Below, piece after piece: positions 7,668-14,421 of a stretch of 14,536 nucleotides of DNA. The translations under genes and the position numbers were made by a program. Position 1 is the first letter of the stretch. Every line of letters starts with the position of its first letter. Source of the DNA: Fidelibacterota bacterium (GTDB lineage: Bacteria; Fidelibacterota; Fidelibacteria; Fidelibacterales; Fidelibacteraceae); NCBI GenBank assembly GCA_030620575.1, contig JAUXEL010000029.1, positions 1 through 14,536 on the forward strand, written 5' to 3'. The notes below the pieces were generated by a model. That model saw nothing but the letters and a program-made list of their open reading frames with translations. It was not told the DNA's origin and made no database searches.

Positions 7668-8546
7668 ATGGATCGCATAGTTGATATTCACAATCATATT
7701 ATTTTTGATGTAGATGACGGACCGCCTACGCTTGATGCTTCAATGCGCCTCCTGCGTCAGGCAGTGGAGAATAATATAACACATATTGTTGCAACTCCGC
7801 ATCAGCTTGAAGAACATCAAGTTTCTAATAATCATGAACGACAACAAAAAGTCATTAAAAATTTTGAAGAACTGAAAGCTGCGGCTAAGAAAGAAGATCT
7901 TCCGGTACGCCTTTATTTGGGCGGGGAACTATATTTCACCACATATGTAGCCCATGCTCCGGAAATCCTGTATTTTACCTATGAAAACCAAAAAAAATAC
8001 GCTCTGATCGAATTTTCACTAAATTGGCATCCGGAAGGCCATAAAGAAGTATTTTATGAATTAATTCAAAACGGTTGCACCCCGGTGCTCGCTCATCCGG
8101 AACGGTACGGGTATTTCTGGGAAATCGCCGATGATATTATTGATTTGATTAAAATGGGCACCCTCCTGCAGATTAATGCCGGAAGCCTATTGGGATATAT
8201 GGGCACTCAGGCACGTTTTATTTCCGAGATGCTCTTGTCTGAAGGCCTGGCTCATATTATTGCCAGTGATGCCCATAAAGCAAGCCGTGCTATTGGATTT
8301 AATATGCCGCGTGCAGCAGGTATTTTTAAAGAAAAGTACCCGAATATTGATTTTAAAACCCTGATCTCTACAAATCCCTGGAAAATTATTCAAGGTGAAC
8401 CTATTGAAATTGATGATGATCCCTGCTACAGCTTTGATAAAAAGAAACAATATAAACTTTGGAAACGCTTTTATTTTGTACATGATATTCTTGGTATAGG
8501 GAATAAAGCGACAAAGAAACGTAAAAAAATCAGGCGCTATTTTTAG
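7668..8546 (+). CDS. PHP-family protein-tyrosine phosphatase (CpsB/CapC/YwqE-like)
   Basis: Metal-dependent phosphotyrosine phosphatase that removes phosphate from BY-kinases and so tunes capsule or exopolysaccharide synthesis. 292 residues with PHP-domain metal ligands in order: D6, H8 and H10 (DIHNH), D17 (VDDG), H45 (ATPHQ), E87 (GGELYF), H143 (LAHPERYG, with R146 at the catalytic Arg position) and D201/H203 (IIASDAHKASRA). The opening residues MDRIVDIHNHIIFDVDDG are typical of this family and unlike histidinol phosphatase. The C-terminal ~40 residues are strongly basic (KKRKKIRRYF at the end) and extend past the catalytic core, possibly contacting membrane or nucleotide. It begins 11 nt after the Na+-pump gene, far from the BY-kinase at the window start. 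A role on that kinase is inferred from family knowledge. Confidence 0.92.
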   Translation: MDRIVDIHNHIIFDVDDGPPTLDASMRLLRQAVENNITHIVATPHQLEEHQVSNNHERQQKVIKNFEELKAAAKKEDLPVRLYLGGELYFTTYVAHAPEILYFTYENQKKYALIEFSLNWHPEGHKEVFYELIQNGCTPVLAHPERYGYFWEIADDIIDLIKMGTLLQINAGSLLGYMGTQARFISEMLLSEGLAHIIASDAHKASRAIGFNMPRAAGIFKEKYPNIDFKTLISTNPWKIIQGEPIEIDDDPCYSFDKKKQYKLWKRFYFVHDILGIGNKATKKRKKIRRYF

Positions 8547-8554
8547 GTTCATTC

Positions 8555-9175
8555 ATGATAGTTATCCAACATAGATCAAGTACTGTTTTTCAGGAAAATG
8601 TTTATATTGTAAAAAACAATAATTTTGCGCTTATCATAGATCCGGGAGATCATCCTGAAAAAATTACGGCACGTATTGAAAAAGAAAACTGCAAAGTCCA
8701 GGGTATTTTAGCTACCCATGGACATGCGGATCATATTCTTGCTGCATCCCGTTTATGTGAAATTTATTCTTGTCCTTTTATCATGAGCAGAATCGACAGT
8801 AAATGGTTGGCTGAGCTGAAAAATATGTGTGAACATTTTCAGATTCCCTATTACGGCACCCCCGCAATTGATATTGATATTACATTAAAGAATATGCTGG
8901 AACTGGGAGATTTCTCTTTTGATATTTTGCATACGCCGGGGCATACCAAAGGAAGTGTTTGCTTTTTATTTGATCATATCCTTTTCACCGGGGATACACT
9001 TTTCCATCATTCAATTGGGCGGACCGATTTACCCGGCGGAGATATGCAGGAACTACAAGGATCTATTAAGGATAAATTACTGTCGTTGCCGGATGATACT
9101 CGCATTTATCCGGGACATCTAAAAATGACTACGATAGGGGAAGAAAGATCTCATAATCCATTTATTGTATTATAA
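8555..9175 (+). CDS. MBL-fold metallo-hydrolase, glyoxalase II-like
   Basis: Cytoplasmic metallo-beta-lactamase-fold hydrolase. 206 residues with the complete two-metal site: H55-x-H57-x-D59-H60 (THGHADH), H130 (HTPGHTKGS), D147 (FTGDTLF) and H188 (YPGH). The block DTLFHHSIGRTDLPGGD is typical of the short glyoxalase II-like MBL proteins of about 205-210 residues, often of unknown substrate, and not of true glutathione-dependent GloB, which is longer. No rhodanese or flavodoxin domain is attached. It starts 8 nt after the phosphatase gene with only a weak ribosome site (TAGGTT), so coupling to upstream translation is plausible. Thioester hydrolysis (glyoxalase II-like) is a reasonable guess; the physiological substrate cannot be read from sequence. 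Confidence 0.9.
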   Translation: MIVIQHRSSTVFQENVYIVKNNNFALIIDPGDHPEKITARIEKENCKVQGILATHGHADHILAASRLCEIYSCPFIMSRIDSKWLAELKNMCEHFQIPYYGTPAIDIDITLKNMLELGDFSFDILHTPGHTKGSVCFLFDHILFTGDTLFHHSIGRTDLPGGDMQELQGSIKDKLLSLPDDTRIYPGHLKMTTIGEERSHNPFIVL

Positions 9176-9223
9176 ATGAATGAATAAACAGACATCTCAC
9201 TGATTATCATAACCACAGCATTT

Positions 9224-9227
9224 GGAG
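9224..9227 (+). promoter_or_regulatory. Ribosome binding site deciding the threonine dehydrogenase start
   Basis: GGAG lies 6 nt before the ATG at 9234. The in-frame TTG at 9222 overlaps this site and has no Shine-Dalgarno of its own, so the ATG is the true start. Confidence 0.75.
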
Positions 9228-9233
9228 TTTTTC

Positions 9234-10202
9234 ATGGAGAAGATTTTAATTATCGGTGCCGGCGGGCAGATTGGAACAGAACTGACCTATTACCTCCGAA
9301 ATAAATATGGTGCAAAAAATGTTATCGCCTCGGATATTCGGGCAACTCTTCATTCGGATTTAATGGAAGGTGGACCGTTTATACGTATGGATGCTATGGA
9401 TAGCCGTCAGGTATATCAGGTAATCCAGAAGGAAAAAATAGAACAGGTATATTTTCTTGCGGCTATCTTATCGGCAGTTTGTGAAAAAAACCCCGAAATG
9501 GCCTGGGATATCAATATGGGTTGTTTGAATAGTGTTTTACGCATTGCCAATGAGCTAAAATTTAAAATGTTTGTTCCCAGTTCTATTGGAGCATTCGGTG
9601 ACACTACACCGAAAGATAAAACCCCTCAACTGACAATTCAGCGTCCAAACAGTATCTACGGTGTGACCAAGGTAGCAGGTGAGCTTTTATGTGATTATTA
9701 TCATGAAAAATACGGTGTAGATGTACGGGGGCTACGTTTCCCGGGAATTATTTCCAATGTGGTTCCACCCGGCGGCGGTACAACAGATTATGCGGTGGAT
9801 ATTTTCCATAAAGCAATAAAGTACAAAAAATACACCTGCTATCTTGAAGAAGATACCCGCCTGGATATGATGTATATGCCGGATGCCCTGAAAGCTTCCG
9901 TAAGTTTGATGGAAGCAGATTGCCATACCCTGCATCACCATAATTCTTATAATGTTACAGCCATGAGTCTCACACCAAAAATACTGGCAGATGAAATAAA
10001 GAAACATATTCCGGAATTTACCATTGATTATAATATTGATCCTATACGGCAACGTATTGCTGATTCCTGGCCGAATTCAATGGATGATACTGCTGCCCGA
10101 AACGACTGGGGTTGGTCACCGGATTTTAATTTGGAACGTATGACAAATAATATGATTCAAGTCCTTACAGAACGTTTCAATAGGAGTGAAAAAAATGTCT
10201 AA
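9234..10202 (+). CDS. tdh: L-threonine 3-dehydrogenase, short-chain (SDR/epimerase-like) type
   Basis: Oxidises L-threonine to 2-amino-3-ketobutyrate with NAD+, the first step of the threonine-to-glycine route. 322 residues from the ATG. Extended-SDR Rossmann motif GAGGQIG (G8, G11, G14), acidic D34 after beta-2 (ASDI) suggesting NAD preference, catalytic Ser in PSSIGAFG (116/117) and Y142-x3-K146 (IYGVTK). Blocks typical of SDR threonine dehydrogenases (as in Flavobacterium and Thermoplasma) rather than sugar epimerases include FPGIIS, PPGGGTTDYAVDIF, TRLDMMYMPD, RIADSWPNSMDD and DWGWSPDF. This is not the zinc-dependent MDR type of E. coli. The partner kbl gene overlaps its stop by 8 nt, which strongly supports the function. 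A 58-nt gap upstream, the largest in the gene string, could hold a promoter but none is clear. Confidence 0.94.
   Translation: MEKILIIGAGGQIGTELTYYLRNKYGAKNVIASDIRATLHSDLMEGGPFIRMDAMDSRQVYQVIQKEKIEQVYFLAAILSAVCEKNPEMAWDINMGCLNSVLRIANELKFKMFVPSSIGAFGDTTPKDKTPQLTIQRPNSIYGVTKVAGELLCDYYHEKYGVDVRGLRFPGIISNVVPPGGGTTDYAVDIFHKAIKYKKYTCYLEEDTRLDMMYMPDALKASVSLMEADCHTLHHHNSYNVTAMSLTPKILADEIKKHIPEFTIDYNIDPIRQRIADSWPNSMDDTAARNDWGWSPDFNLERMTNNMIQVLTERFNRSEKNV
10182..10186 (+). promoter_or_regulatory. Ribosome binding site deciding the kbl start
   Basis: AGGAG lies 8 nt before the ATG at 10195, inside the 3' end of tdh. The in-frame GTG at 10186 shares a base with this site and cannot use it, so translation should begin at the ATG. 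Confidence 0.75.
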
Positions 10203-11412
10203 ATTAGATAAAATACTTGAATTAACGACACAAACTCTTGTAGATGAAGGACGAACAAAAGGCAAAGAATGGATTATTACCAAGGTGATAAAACCTTCAG
10301 GAAAAAAGGGAACCCGATATCGTCTTGACGGTTTCCGGCAAGAATTTATTAAAATGAACAGCAATTCATATTTGGGTCTCAGTCTGCACCCCGAAGTTGT
10401 ACAGGCGGAAGAAAACGCAACACGTCGCTTTGGCGTAGGACCCGGTGCGGTACGTTTTATTAGCGGCAGTTATCAGGAACATATTGACTTGGAAGAAACT
10501 CTTGCGGATTTTCACGGGAGAGAGGCCGCGATGATCTTCAGCTCCGCCTATGCGACAAGCCTGGGCGTAATTTCATCCTTGATCACGCCTGAAACTGTGG
10601 TCATCAGTGATGCCCTGAATCACAATTGCATTATTAATGCTTTGCGTATGTCCCGACCGGCAGTAAAAATAATATATAAACATAATGAGATGGATGATCT
10701 TCAGGATAAATTAACAAAAGCAGTCGGACAAGGGAAACGTTGTCTTGTTATTACAGACGGCATTTTTAGTATGCGGGGTGACCATGCTCCCCTGGATGCA
10801 ATATCGGCGCTCTGTAAGGCTGCAGACCCTGAATTTGAAGAGGGTGTAACCCTGATTGTAGATGATTCTCATGGTGTTGGTGCCTGTGGTGATACCGGAC
10901 GCGGTACCGAAGAGCTTACCGCTACCCAAGTCGATATATTGATCGGTACACTTGGTAAAGCTTTTGGCGTCAATGGCGGATATGTAACCGGAAGTCAGAA
11001 CCTTATTACATTTCTGCGTGAATCAGCACCCACCTATATTTATTCTAACCCCATTACCGTATCCGAATCAGCAGCTGCACGAAAGAGTATTGACATTTTC
11101 AACAGCAAAGAAGGTTTAAAGCGGCTGATACACCTGAAGACGATGACAAACCGGTTTCGTGATGGATTAGAGTCACTTGGACTTGAAACTATCCCCGGAA
11201 AACATCCCGTGGTCCCGCTTATGGTACGGGATACCCGAAAAACAGCGGAATTGGTTTCATTTTTACGTGAAAATGGCATTTTAGCAACAGGACTCAATTT
11301 TCCGGTAGTGCCAAAAGGGGAGGAGGAAATCCGCTTCCAAATTTGTGCGGATCATACCGCAGCAGATATAGATGATGTTTTGAACGTATTAAAAAAATAT
11401 ATAGAGAAGTAA
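10195..11412 (+). CDS. kbl: Glycine C-acetyltransferase (2-amino-3-ketobutyrate CoA ligase)
   Basis: PLP enzyme that cleaves 2-amino-3-ketobutyrate with CoA into glycine and acetyl-CoA, finishing the pathway begun by tdh. 405 residues, fold-type I alpha-oxoamine synthase family. Visible features: substrate loop NSNSYLGLS (55-63), GPGAVRFISGSYQEH (82-96), SDALNHNCI (138-146), PLP-ring and pyridine-nitrogen site DDSHGVGACGDTGRG (223-237), and the Schiff-base lysine K255 in IGTLGKAFGVNGGY. The family also contains 8-amino-7-oxononanoate synthase and serine palmitoyltransferase, but the tdh neighbour and the RFISGSYQEH wording favour Kbl. The start is the ATG at 10195, overlapping the tdh stop by 8 nt, so the two are likely translationally coupled. 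N-terminal residues 20-50 are somewhat longer and more basic than in E. coli Kbl. Confidence 0.93.
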   Translation: MSKLDKILELTTQTLVDEGRTKGKEWIITKVIKPSGKKGTRYRLDGFRQEFIKMNSNSYLGLSLHPEVVQAEENATRRFGVGPGAVRFISGSYQEHIDLEETLADFHGREAAMIFSSAYATSLGVISSLITPETVVISDALNHNCIINALRMSRPAVKIIYKHNEMDDLQDKLTKAVGQGKRCLVITDGIFSMRGDHAPLDAISALCKAADPEFEEGVTLIVDDSHGVGACGDTGRGTEELTATQVDILIGTLGKAFGVNGGYVTGSQNLITFLRESAPTYIYSNPITVSESAAARKSIDIFNSKEGLKRLIHLKTMTNRFRDGLESLGLETIPGKHPVVPLMVRDTRKTAELVSFLRENGILATGLNFPVVPKGEEEIRFQICADHTAADIDDVLNVLKKYIEK

Positions 11413-11417
11413 CAGCC

Positions 11418-12680
11418 ATGATACAATTTATTGATGAACTTATACGAAAACGCTATGCGGCTCAGTTTTCTTCAATCCAAAAGGAAGCAGAAACCGCATT
11501 GGATCGTTTGATTTCACGTACAGGCAAAGGGAATGAATTTTTAGGATGGCTGGATTTGCCTGACCAGTCTCCGGACAATGTGATTTTGCTGGAGAAAACG
11601 GCAAAAGAAATCCATGATTCCGGTGACCTGCTGATCAGTATCGGTATCGGAGGATCCTATCTTGGAGCAAAAGCAATTATTCATGCTCTTTTCGGAGATC
11701 AGCATCGCATACGCTTTATCGGTCACCATCTTTCTCCCCTTGAATTAACACAATTGCTGAAAGAATTGGAATCCCGTGATTTTTATATCAATGTGATCTC
11801 CAAGTCGGGAACCACAACGGAACCGGGTATTGCATTCCGGATATTACGCGAACTTGCGGAAAAGAAATATGGAGAATCAGCAGCGAAACGAATTATAGTT
11901 ACAACGGATGCGAACAAAGGCGCCCTTCGTACTTTAGCGGATAAAAAAGGGTATCGCAGCTTTGTGATTCCTGATAATGTCGGCGGACGCTTTTCTCTGC
12001 TGACTCCTGTAGGGTTACTGCCTATTCTGGCAGCCGGTGCTGATATAAATCAAATTATTCGCGGTGCTGTTTCCGGATTTGAAACTGCTTTATCCCAAGA
12101 TAAACAAAATCCTGCTTTGCAGTATGCTGTTAGCCGGACTGTTTGCTATCGCAACGGAAAGGGAATTGAACTGCTTTCCTCGTTTGAACCCCGCTTACAT
12201 TATTTTTCTGAATGGTGGAAGCAATTATTTGGTGAAAGTGAAGGAAAAGACGGGAAAGGTATTTTTCCTGCCAGTGTGGATTTAACAACAGATCTTCACA
12301 GCATGGGACAGTGGATCCAAGATGGAGTACGATCTGTTTTTGAAACTTTCCTCGTTGTGGATCACTATCAGGAAGATATTAAAATACCGTATGATGAGAG
12401 CGATCTCGATACATTAAATTATCTTTCCGGTCGCAGTTTGAGTTATGTCAACCAAAAAGCTTTTGAAGGAACCCGGGCAGCCCACGAAGACGGTGGTGTT
12501 CCCACGGCAGTTTTTCATTTAGATTATCTTGATGAAGAACACCTCAGTAAGCTCTGTGTGATTTTTGAGGTCAGTGTTGCCATTTCAGGATACATGTTGG
12601 GTGTAAATCCCTTTGATCAGCCGGGTGTTGAAGCATATAAACGCAACATGTTTAAACTATTGGGGAAACCGGGTATCTAA
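11418..12680 (+). CDS. pgi: Glucose-6-phosphate isomerase, short bacterial type
   Basis: Interconverts glucose-6-phosphate and fructose-6-phosphate in glycolysis and gluconeogenesis. 420 residues, slightly shorter than the ~450-residue Bacillus-type enzymes and clearly shorter than the ~550-residue E. coli type. Sugar-phosphate SIS motifs: SIGIGGSYLGA (74-84) and SKSGTTTEP (129-137). Catalytic residues align at a constant offset of 17 with Bacillus-type Pgi (290/311/425): E273 (FGESEGKDG), H294 (DLHSMGQ) and K408 (GVEAYKRNMF). The PROSITE-like block GRFSLLTPVGLLP (190-202) is also present. AGAGAAG before the ATG gives a fair ribosome site, 5 nt after kbl stops. No functional link to threonine breakdown is obvious; it may simply share the transcript. 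It should be fully functional. Confidence 0.96.
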   Translation: MIQFIDELIRKRYAAQFSSIQKEAETALDRLISRTGKGNEFLGWLDLPDQSPDNVILLEKTAKEIHDSGDLLISIGIGGSYLGAKAIIHALFGDQHRIRFIGHHLSPLELTQLLKELESRDFYINVISKSGTTTEPGIAFRILRELAEKKYGESAAKRIIVTTDANKGALRTLADKKGYRSFVIPDNVGGRFSLLTPVGLLPILAAGADINQIIRGAVSGFETALSQDKQNPALQYAVSRTVCYRNGKGIELLSSFEPRLHYFSEWWKQLFGESEGKDGKGIFPASVDLTTDLHSMGQWIQDGVRSVFETFLVVDHYQEDIKIPYDESDLDTLNYLSGRSLSYVNQKAFEGTRAAHEDGGVPTAVFHLDYLDEEHLSKLCVIFEVSVAISGYMLGVNPFDQPGVEAYKRNMFKLLGKPGI

Positions 12681-12686
12681 GACCTT

Positions 12687-12692
12687 GGGAGA
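12687..12692 (+). promoter_or_regulatory. Ribosome binding site deciding the start of the exported protein gene
   Basis: GGGAGA lies 4 nt before the ATG at 12697. A start at 12613 would overlap pgi by 68 nt and hide the signal peptide, so the ATG at 12697 is preferred. Confidence 0.75.
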
Positions 12693-12696
12693 AATA

Positions 12697-13401
12697 ATGA
12701 AAAAATATGTACTGATCGCTGTTTTTTTAACTGCCATACTTTCGGCACAGGAAAATCATCTTATTGAGATCGCACCGTATCCCTGGATGAAAGTTAGCTA
12801 CACAGGTACTGCAACCGTATTTAATACCACATGTGACAAGCTTCCCTATGAAGACCCTTTTTATTATGCTCAGGGTGATACCACTGGATTTATCAAAGTG
12901 ATGGAATATGTAGCAAACCATGAAGACGAGGAATTGTACTCGATTTTATTTACAATGGGTGAAAGCGGAGATGCAAAATATCTATTTTACCGGGAAGGAG
13001 TTTTTCACGAACCGGCATTTGTACTGCATACGGATCATCTCTTTTTTTTAGGGAACGGCATTATTGTTGCCAGAGGTTCTATGAATGAAATGTTCAGCCG
13101 GAGTCAAATATACTATCTGAAAAATGGTAAAATAAAAGAAAAAAAACAGCCGTTTTATGGTGTTAATATTCATAGTCAGGCATGCAAAGATTTTTTAATT
13201 TATGAAACAAAACGACAAAAACGAGCGATAACGACTGTGCATAAAGGAGAAGATGTCAGTGTCCTACTTGCTGAATTTGACGATGAATATTGTTATTATC
13301 TGATACAATCTGTGCTTGGACTTACCGGCTGGATGCGTATTGAACAGAATATCTGGATAGATGAAACACCTATAAAAAATTTATATTTCCATGGAGATTA
13401 A
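12697..13401 (+). CDS. Exported protein of unknown function with an SH3-like C-terminal segment
   Basis: I do not recognise a named family. 234 residues begin with a clear signal peptide: MKKY, a hydrophobic core (about 5-16), then LSA|QEN as a likely signal peptidase I cut after residue 17. No lipobox cysteine is seen. The mature protein is rich in aromatic residues and alternates short beta-like stretches (YSILFTMGE, KYLFYREG, HLFFLGNGIIV, QIYYLKNGK). The C-terminal part (about 178-215), TTVHKGEDVSVLLAEF...LIQSVLGLTGWMRI, resembles a bacterial SH3 domain, with the GLTGWM turn most telling. Two other Cys (46, 163) and Cys199 could form disulfides. It follows pgi by 16 nt and overlaps the next gene by 1 nt (TAATG). 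A cell-envelope or periplasmic role is inferred from export only. Confidence 0.85.
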   Translation: MKKYVLIAVFLTAILSAQENHLIEIAPYPWMKVSYTGTATVFNTTCDKLPYEDPFYYAQGDTTGFIKVMEYVANHEDEELYSILFTMGESGDAKYLFYREGVFHEPAFVLHTDHLFFLGNGIIVARGSMNEMFSRSQIYYLKNGKIKEKKQPFYGVNIHSQACKDFLIYETKRQKRAITTVHKGEDVSVLLAEFDDEYCYYLIQSVLGLTGWMRIEQNIWIDETPIKNLYFHGD

Positions 13402-13685
13402 TGAGTCACTTTGAAATTATTATGCTGATATGTTTTGGAGCCGCATGGCCATTTTCCATTTACCGGTCATGGACTTCAAAATCCACTAAAGGAAAAAGCC
13501 TTTTGTTTATGCTTATTGTGATGTGTGGATACATAGCCGGGATCCTGCATAAACTGGCATTCCATTATGATCCTGTAATTTATCTTTACGGGCTTAATCT
13601 TCTGATGGTCGCGATCGATGTTTTGCTTTATGCACGCAACCGTAACTACGAAAAGAAAAACAACTCACAGATCATTACAGATTAA
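13401..13685 (+). CDS. Small three-helix membrane protein, SemiSWEET/PQ-loop-like
   Basis: 94 residues with three predicted membrane helices (about 3-21, 33-52 and 58-77) and a charged tail (RNRNYEKKN). The first helix ends in WPFSIYRSWTSKSTKGKS, matching the layout of a PQ-loop/SemiSWEET helix 1, in which a Pro-containing kink is followed by a basic loop and a conserved Ser. Here the dipeptide is WP rather than PQ. Similar small proteins of unassigned function occur in many anaerobes, as far as I recall. SemiSWEETs work as dimers of such three-helix units to pass sugars, so a transporter half is a reasonable but unproven guess. The ATG overlaps the TAA of the exported-protein gene and has GGAG (13393-13396) upstream, so the two are likely translated together. 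It is the last gene of the string. Confidence 0.85.
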   Translation: MSHFEIIMLICFGAAWPFSIYRSWTSKSTKGKSLLFMLIVMCGYIAGILHKLAFHYDPVIYLYGLNLLMVAIDVLLYARNRNYEKKNNSQIITD

Positions 13686-13817
13686 TACCGGTATTTTCCT
13701 ATCCTGCTATTGATAAATATTAATTTTCTATTTCTTCTGTTCTTTTTTTTTCTTTTAACTTCTGCTTACTGTTCACTGATGTTTAAAGAGTTAATTTGTC
13801 CGGTGACTTGTAAGGCA

Positions 13818-13862
13818 GGCAGGATAACTTTAGGCAGGATAACTTTAGACAGGATAACAGGA
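13818..13862 (+). repeat. 15-bp tandem repeat, two exact copies and a degenerate third
   Basis: GGCAGGATAACTTTA occurs exactly at 13818-13832 and 13833-13847. A third, degenerate copy (GACAGGATAACAGGA) is at 13848-13862. AGGATTAACCGGATAAG follows, continuing the AGGAT theme at a shorter period. This looks like an expanded form of an AGGATTAAC-type intergenic repeat. Confidence 0.85.
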
Positions 13863-13956
13863 TTAACCGGATAAGATAAAGAATAAGGTTAAGAATTGAA
13901 ATTATGTGATAAAGGAATGAAATCCTGAACACAAAATACTTCAGATCTGAAACTCT

Positions 13957-13978
13957 ATCCTGTAAATCCTGCTTGTCC
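13957..13978 (-). repeat. Inverted counterpart of the AGGAT repeat
   Basis: ATCCTGTAAATCCTGCTTGT at this site reads ACAAGCAGGATTTACAGGAT on the other strand, the same AGGAT theme as the tandem array 100 nt upstream but inverted. The two arms could form a long imperfect hairpin with a loop of about 90 nt. This pattern is familiar from dispersed intergenic repeats; copy number in this genome is unknown. Confidence 0.6.
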
Positions 13979-14003
13979 GAGCGAATACGGGAGTTGTTGA
14001 AAA

Positions 14004-14150
14004 GCCGTCATCTCGACCGGGGAAAATGAACCCCGAAGCATCGGAATGAATTTAACGAGTGGAAGGCTCTCTTTTTACCTGGAAAATATGAAATCTCTCC
14101 ACTTTGTCCTGCCCGGTATAACACAGTAAAGACGGAGCGGAATGTCAGAA
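14004..14150. repeat. Putative miniature dispersed repeat element
   Basis: About 147 nt bounded by GTCATCTCGACCGG on the left and GGAGCGGAATGTCAG on the right, which are weakly inverted (about 9 of 16 positions). Internally it has GGGG/CCCC (14019-14034), CCGA/TCGG (14033-14044) and AGTGGA/TCCACT (14058-14063 with 14098-14103) stems. The wording resembles the GTCATTTCGACC...GAGATTTCTCC family of repeats found between genes in FCB bacteria. The boundaries are approximate and the mobile nature is inference. Confidence 0.4.
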
Positions 14151-14190
14151 TTCTTTGTTTTTTTCAGTTAATACAAAATCTTGGTGATTA

Positions 14191-14253
14191 ACGACATTTA
14201 AAAGTCCCTTGTGACGACAATTAAAATTCCCTTTTTATCAAAAGGAGTTTTAA
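14191..14253. repeat. 20-bp direct repeat pair plus inverted copy, possible IS21-type end remnant
   Basis: Two copies of an ACGACAtTTAAAAgTCCCTT motif, at 14191-14210 and 14214-14233, match at 18 of 20 bases with a 23-bp period. A degenerate inverted copy, AAAAGGAGTTTTAA, at 14240-14253 allows a hairpin with the second copy (CCTTTT 14230-14235 with AAAAGG 14240-14245, TTAAAA 14221-14226 with TTTTAA 14248-14253). Closely spaced repeated transposase-binding sites of this GACATTTAAAA style occur at ends of IS21-family elements. No istA or istB coding sequence is seen in the window, so this would be a remnant or a single end. Confidence 0.45.
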
Positions 14254-14379
14254 GGATTTACTCTATTTATAAAAATGTCCTTCTTTGTCGGTAGGTGAGG
14301 AGTTGTTTTTCTGTTATTTGGATAGGAGCAAGAAAGAGGGAAACAAGAAATTCAGTTCTCAACCTCCCCTTTTTGTCCC

Positions 14380-14395
14380 CTCCTGACGCGAGGAG
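14380..14395. repeat. GC-rich hairpin CTCCT/AGGAG
   Basis: CTCCT (14380-14384) and AGGAG (14391-14395) flank the loop GACGCG, preceded by CCTCCCCTTTTTGTCC. It resembles a decayed half of a longer CCCCTCCT...AGGAGGGG palindrome; the right arm here has AAGTG in place of the GGG. There is no T-tract, so it is not a terminator. Confidence 0.5.
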
Positions 14396-14421
14396 AAGTG
14401 CGTGATGGACGGATTTAAGCA

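Noticed and set aside
7668..8546. Histidinol phosphatase or DNA polymerase PHP domain
   Set aside because: The N-terminal DIHNHIIFDVDDG, the HPERYG motif and the overall length match CpsB/YwqE tyrosine phosphatases better.
8187..8552. 121-residue minus-strand reading frame opposite the phosphatase gene
   Set aside because: It lies wholly antisense to a gene with complete catalytic motifs, has no family features and has no ribosome site; it is a shadow frame.
12613..12696. N-terminal extension of the exported-protein gene from an ATG at 12613
   Set aside because: It overlaps pgi in another frame, has no ribosome site, and buries a good signal peptide that starts at 12697 behind GGGAGA.
13684..13770. 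Terminator after the last gene
   Set aside because: AATACCGGTATT is a 12-bp palindrome that leaves only a 4-bp stem with a 4-nt loop, and the T/C-rich tract lies about 30 nt further on, so it is not a convincing intrinsic terminator.
13818..13862. CRISPR array
   Set aside because: Repeats are 15 bp, head-to-tail with no spacers, and there are no cas genes.
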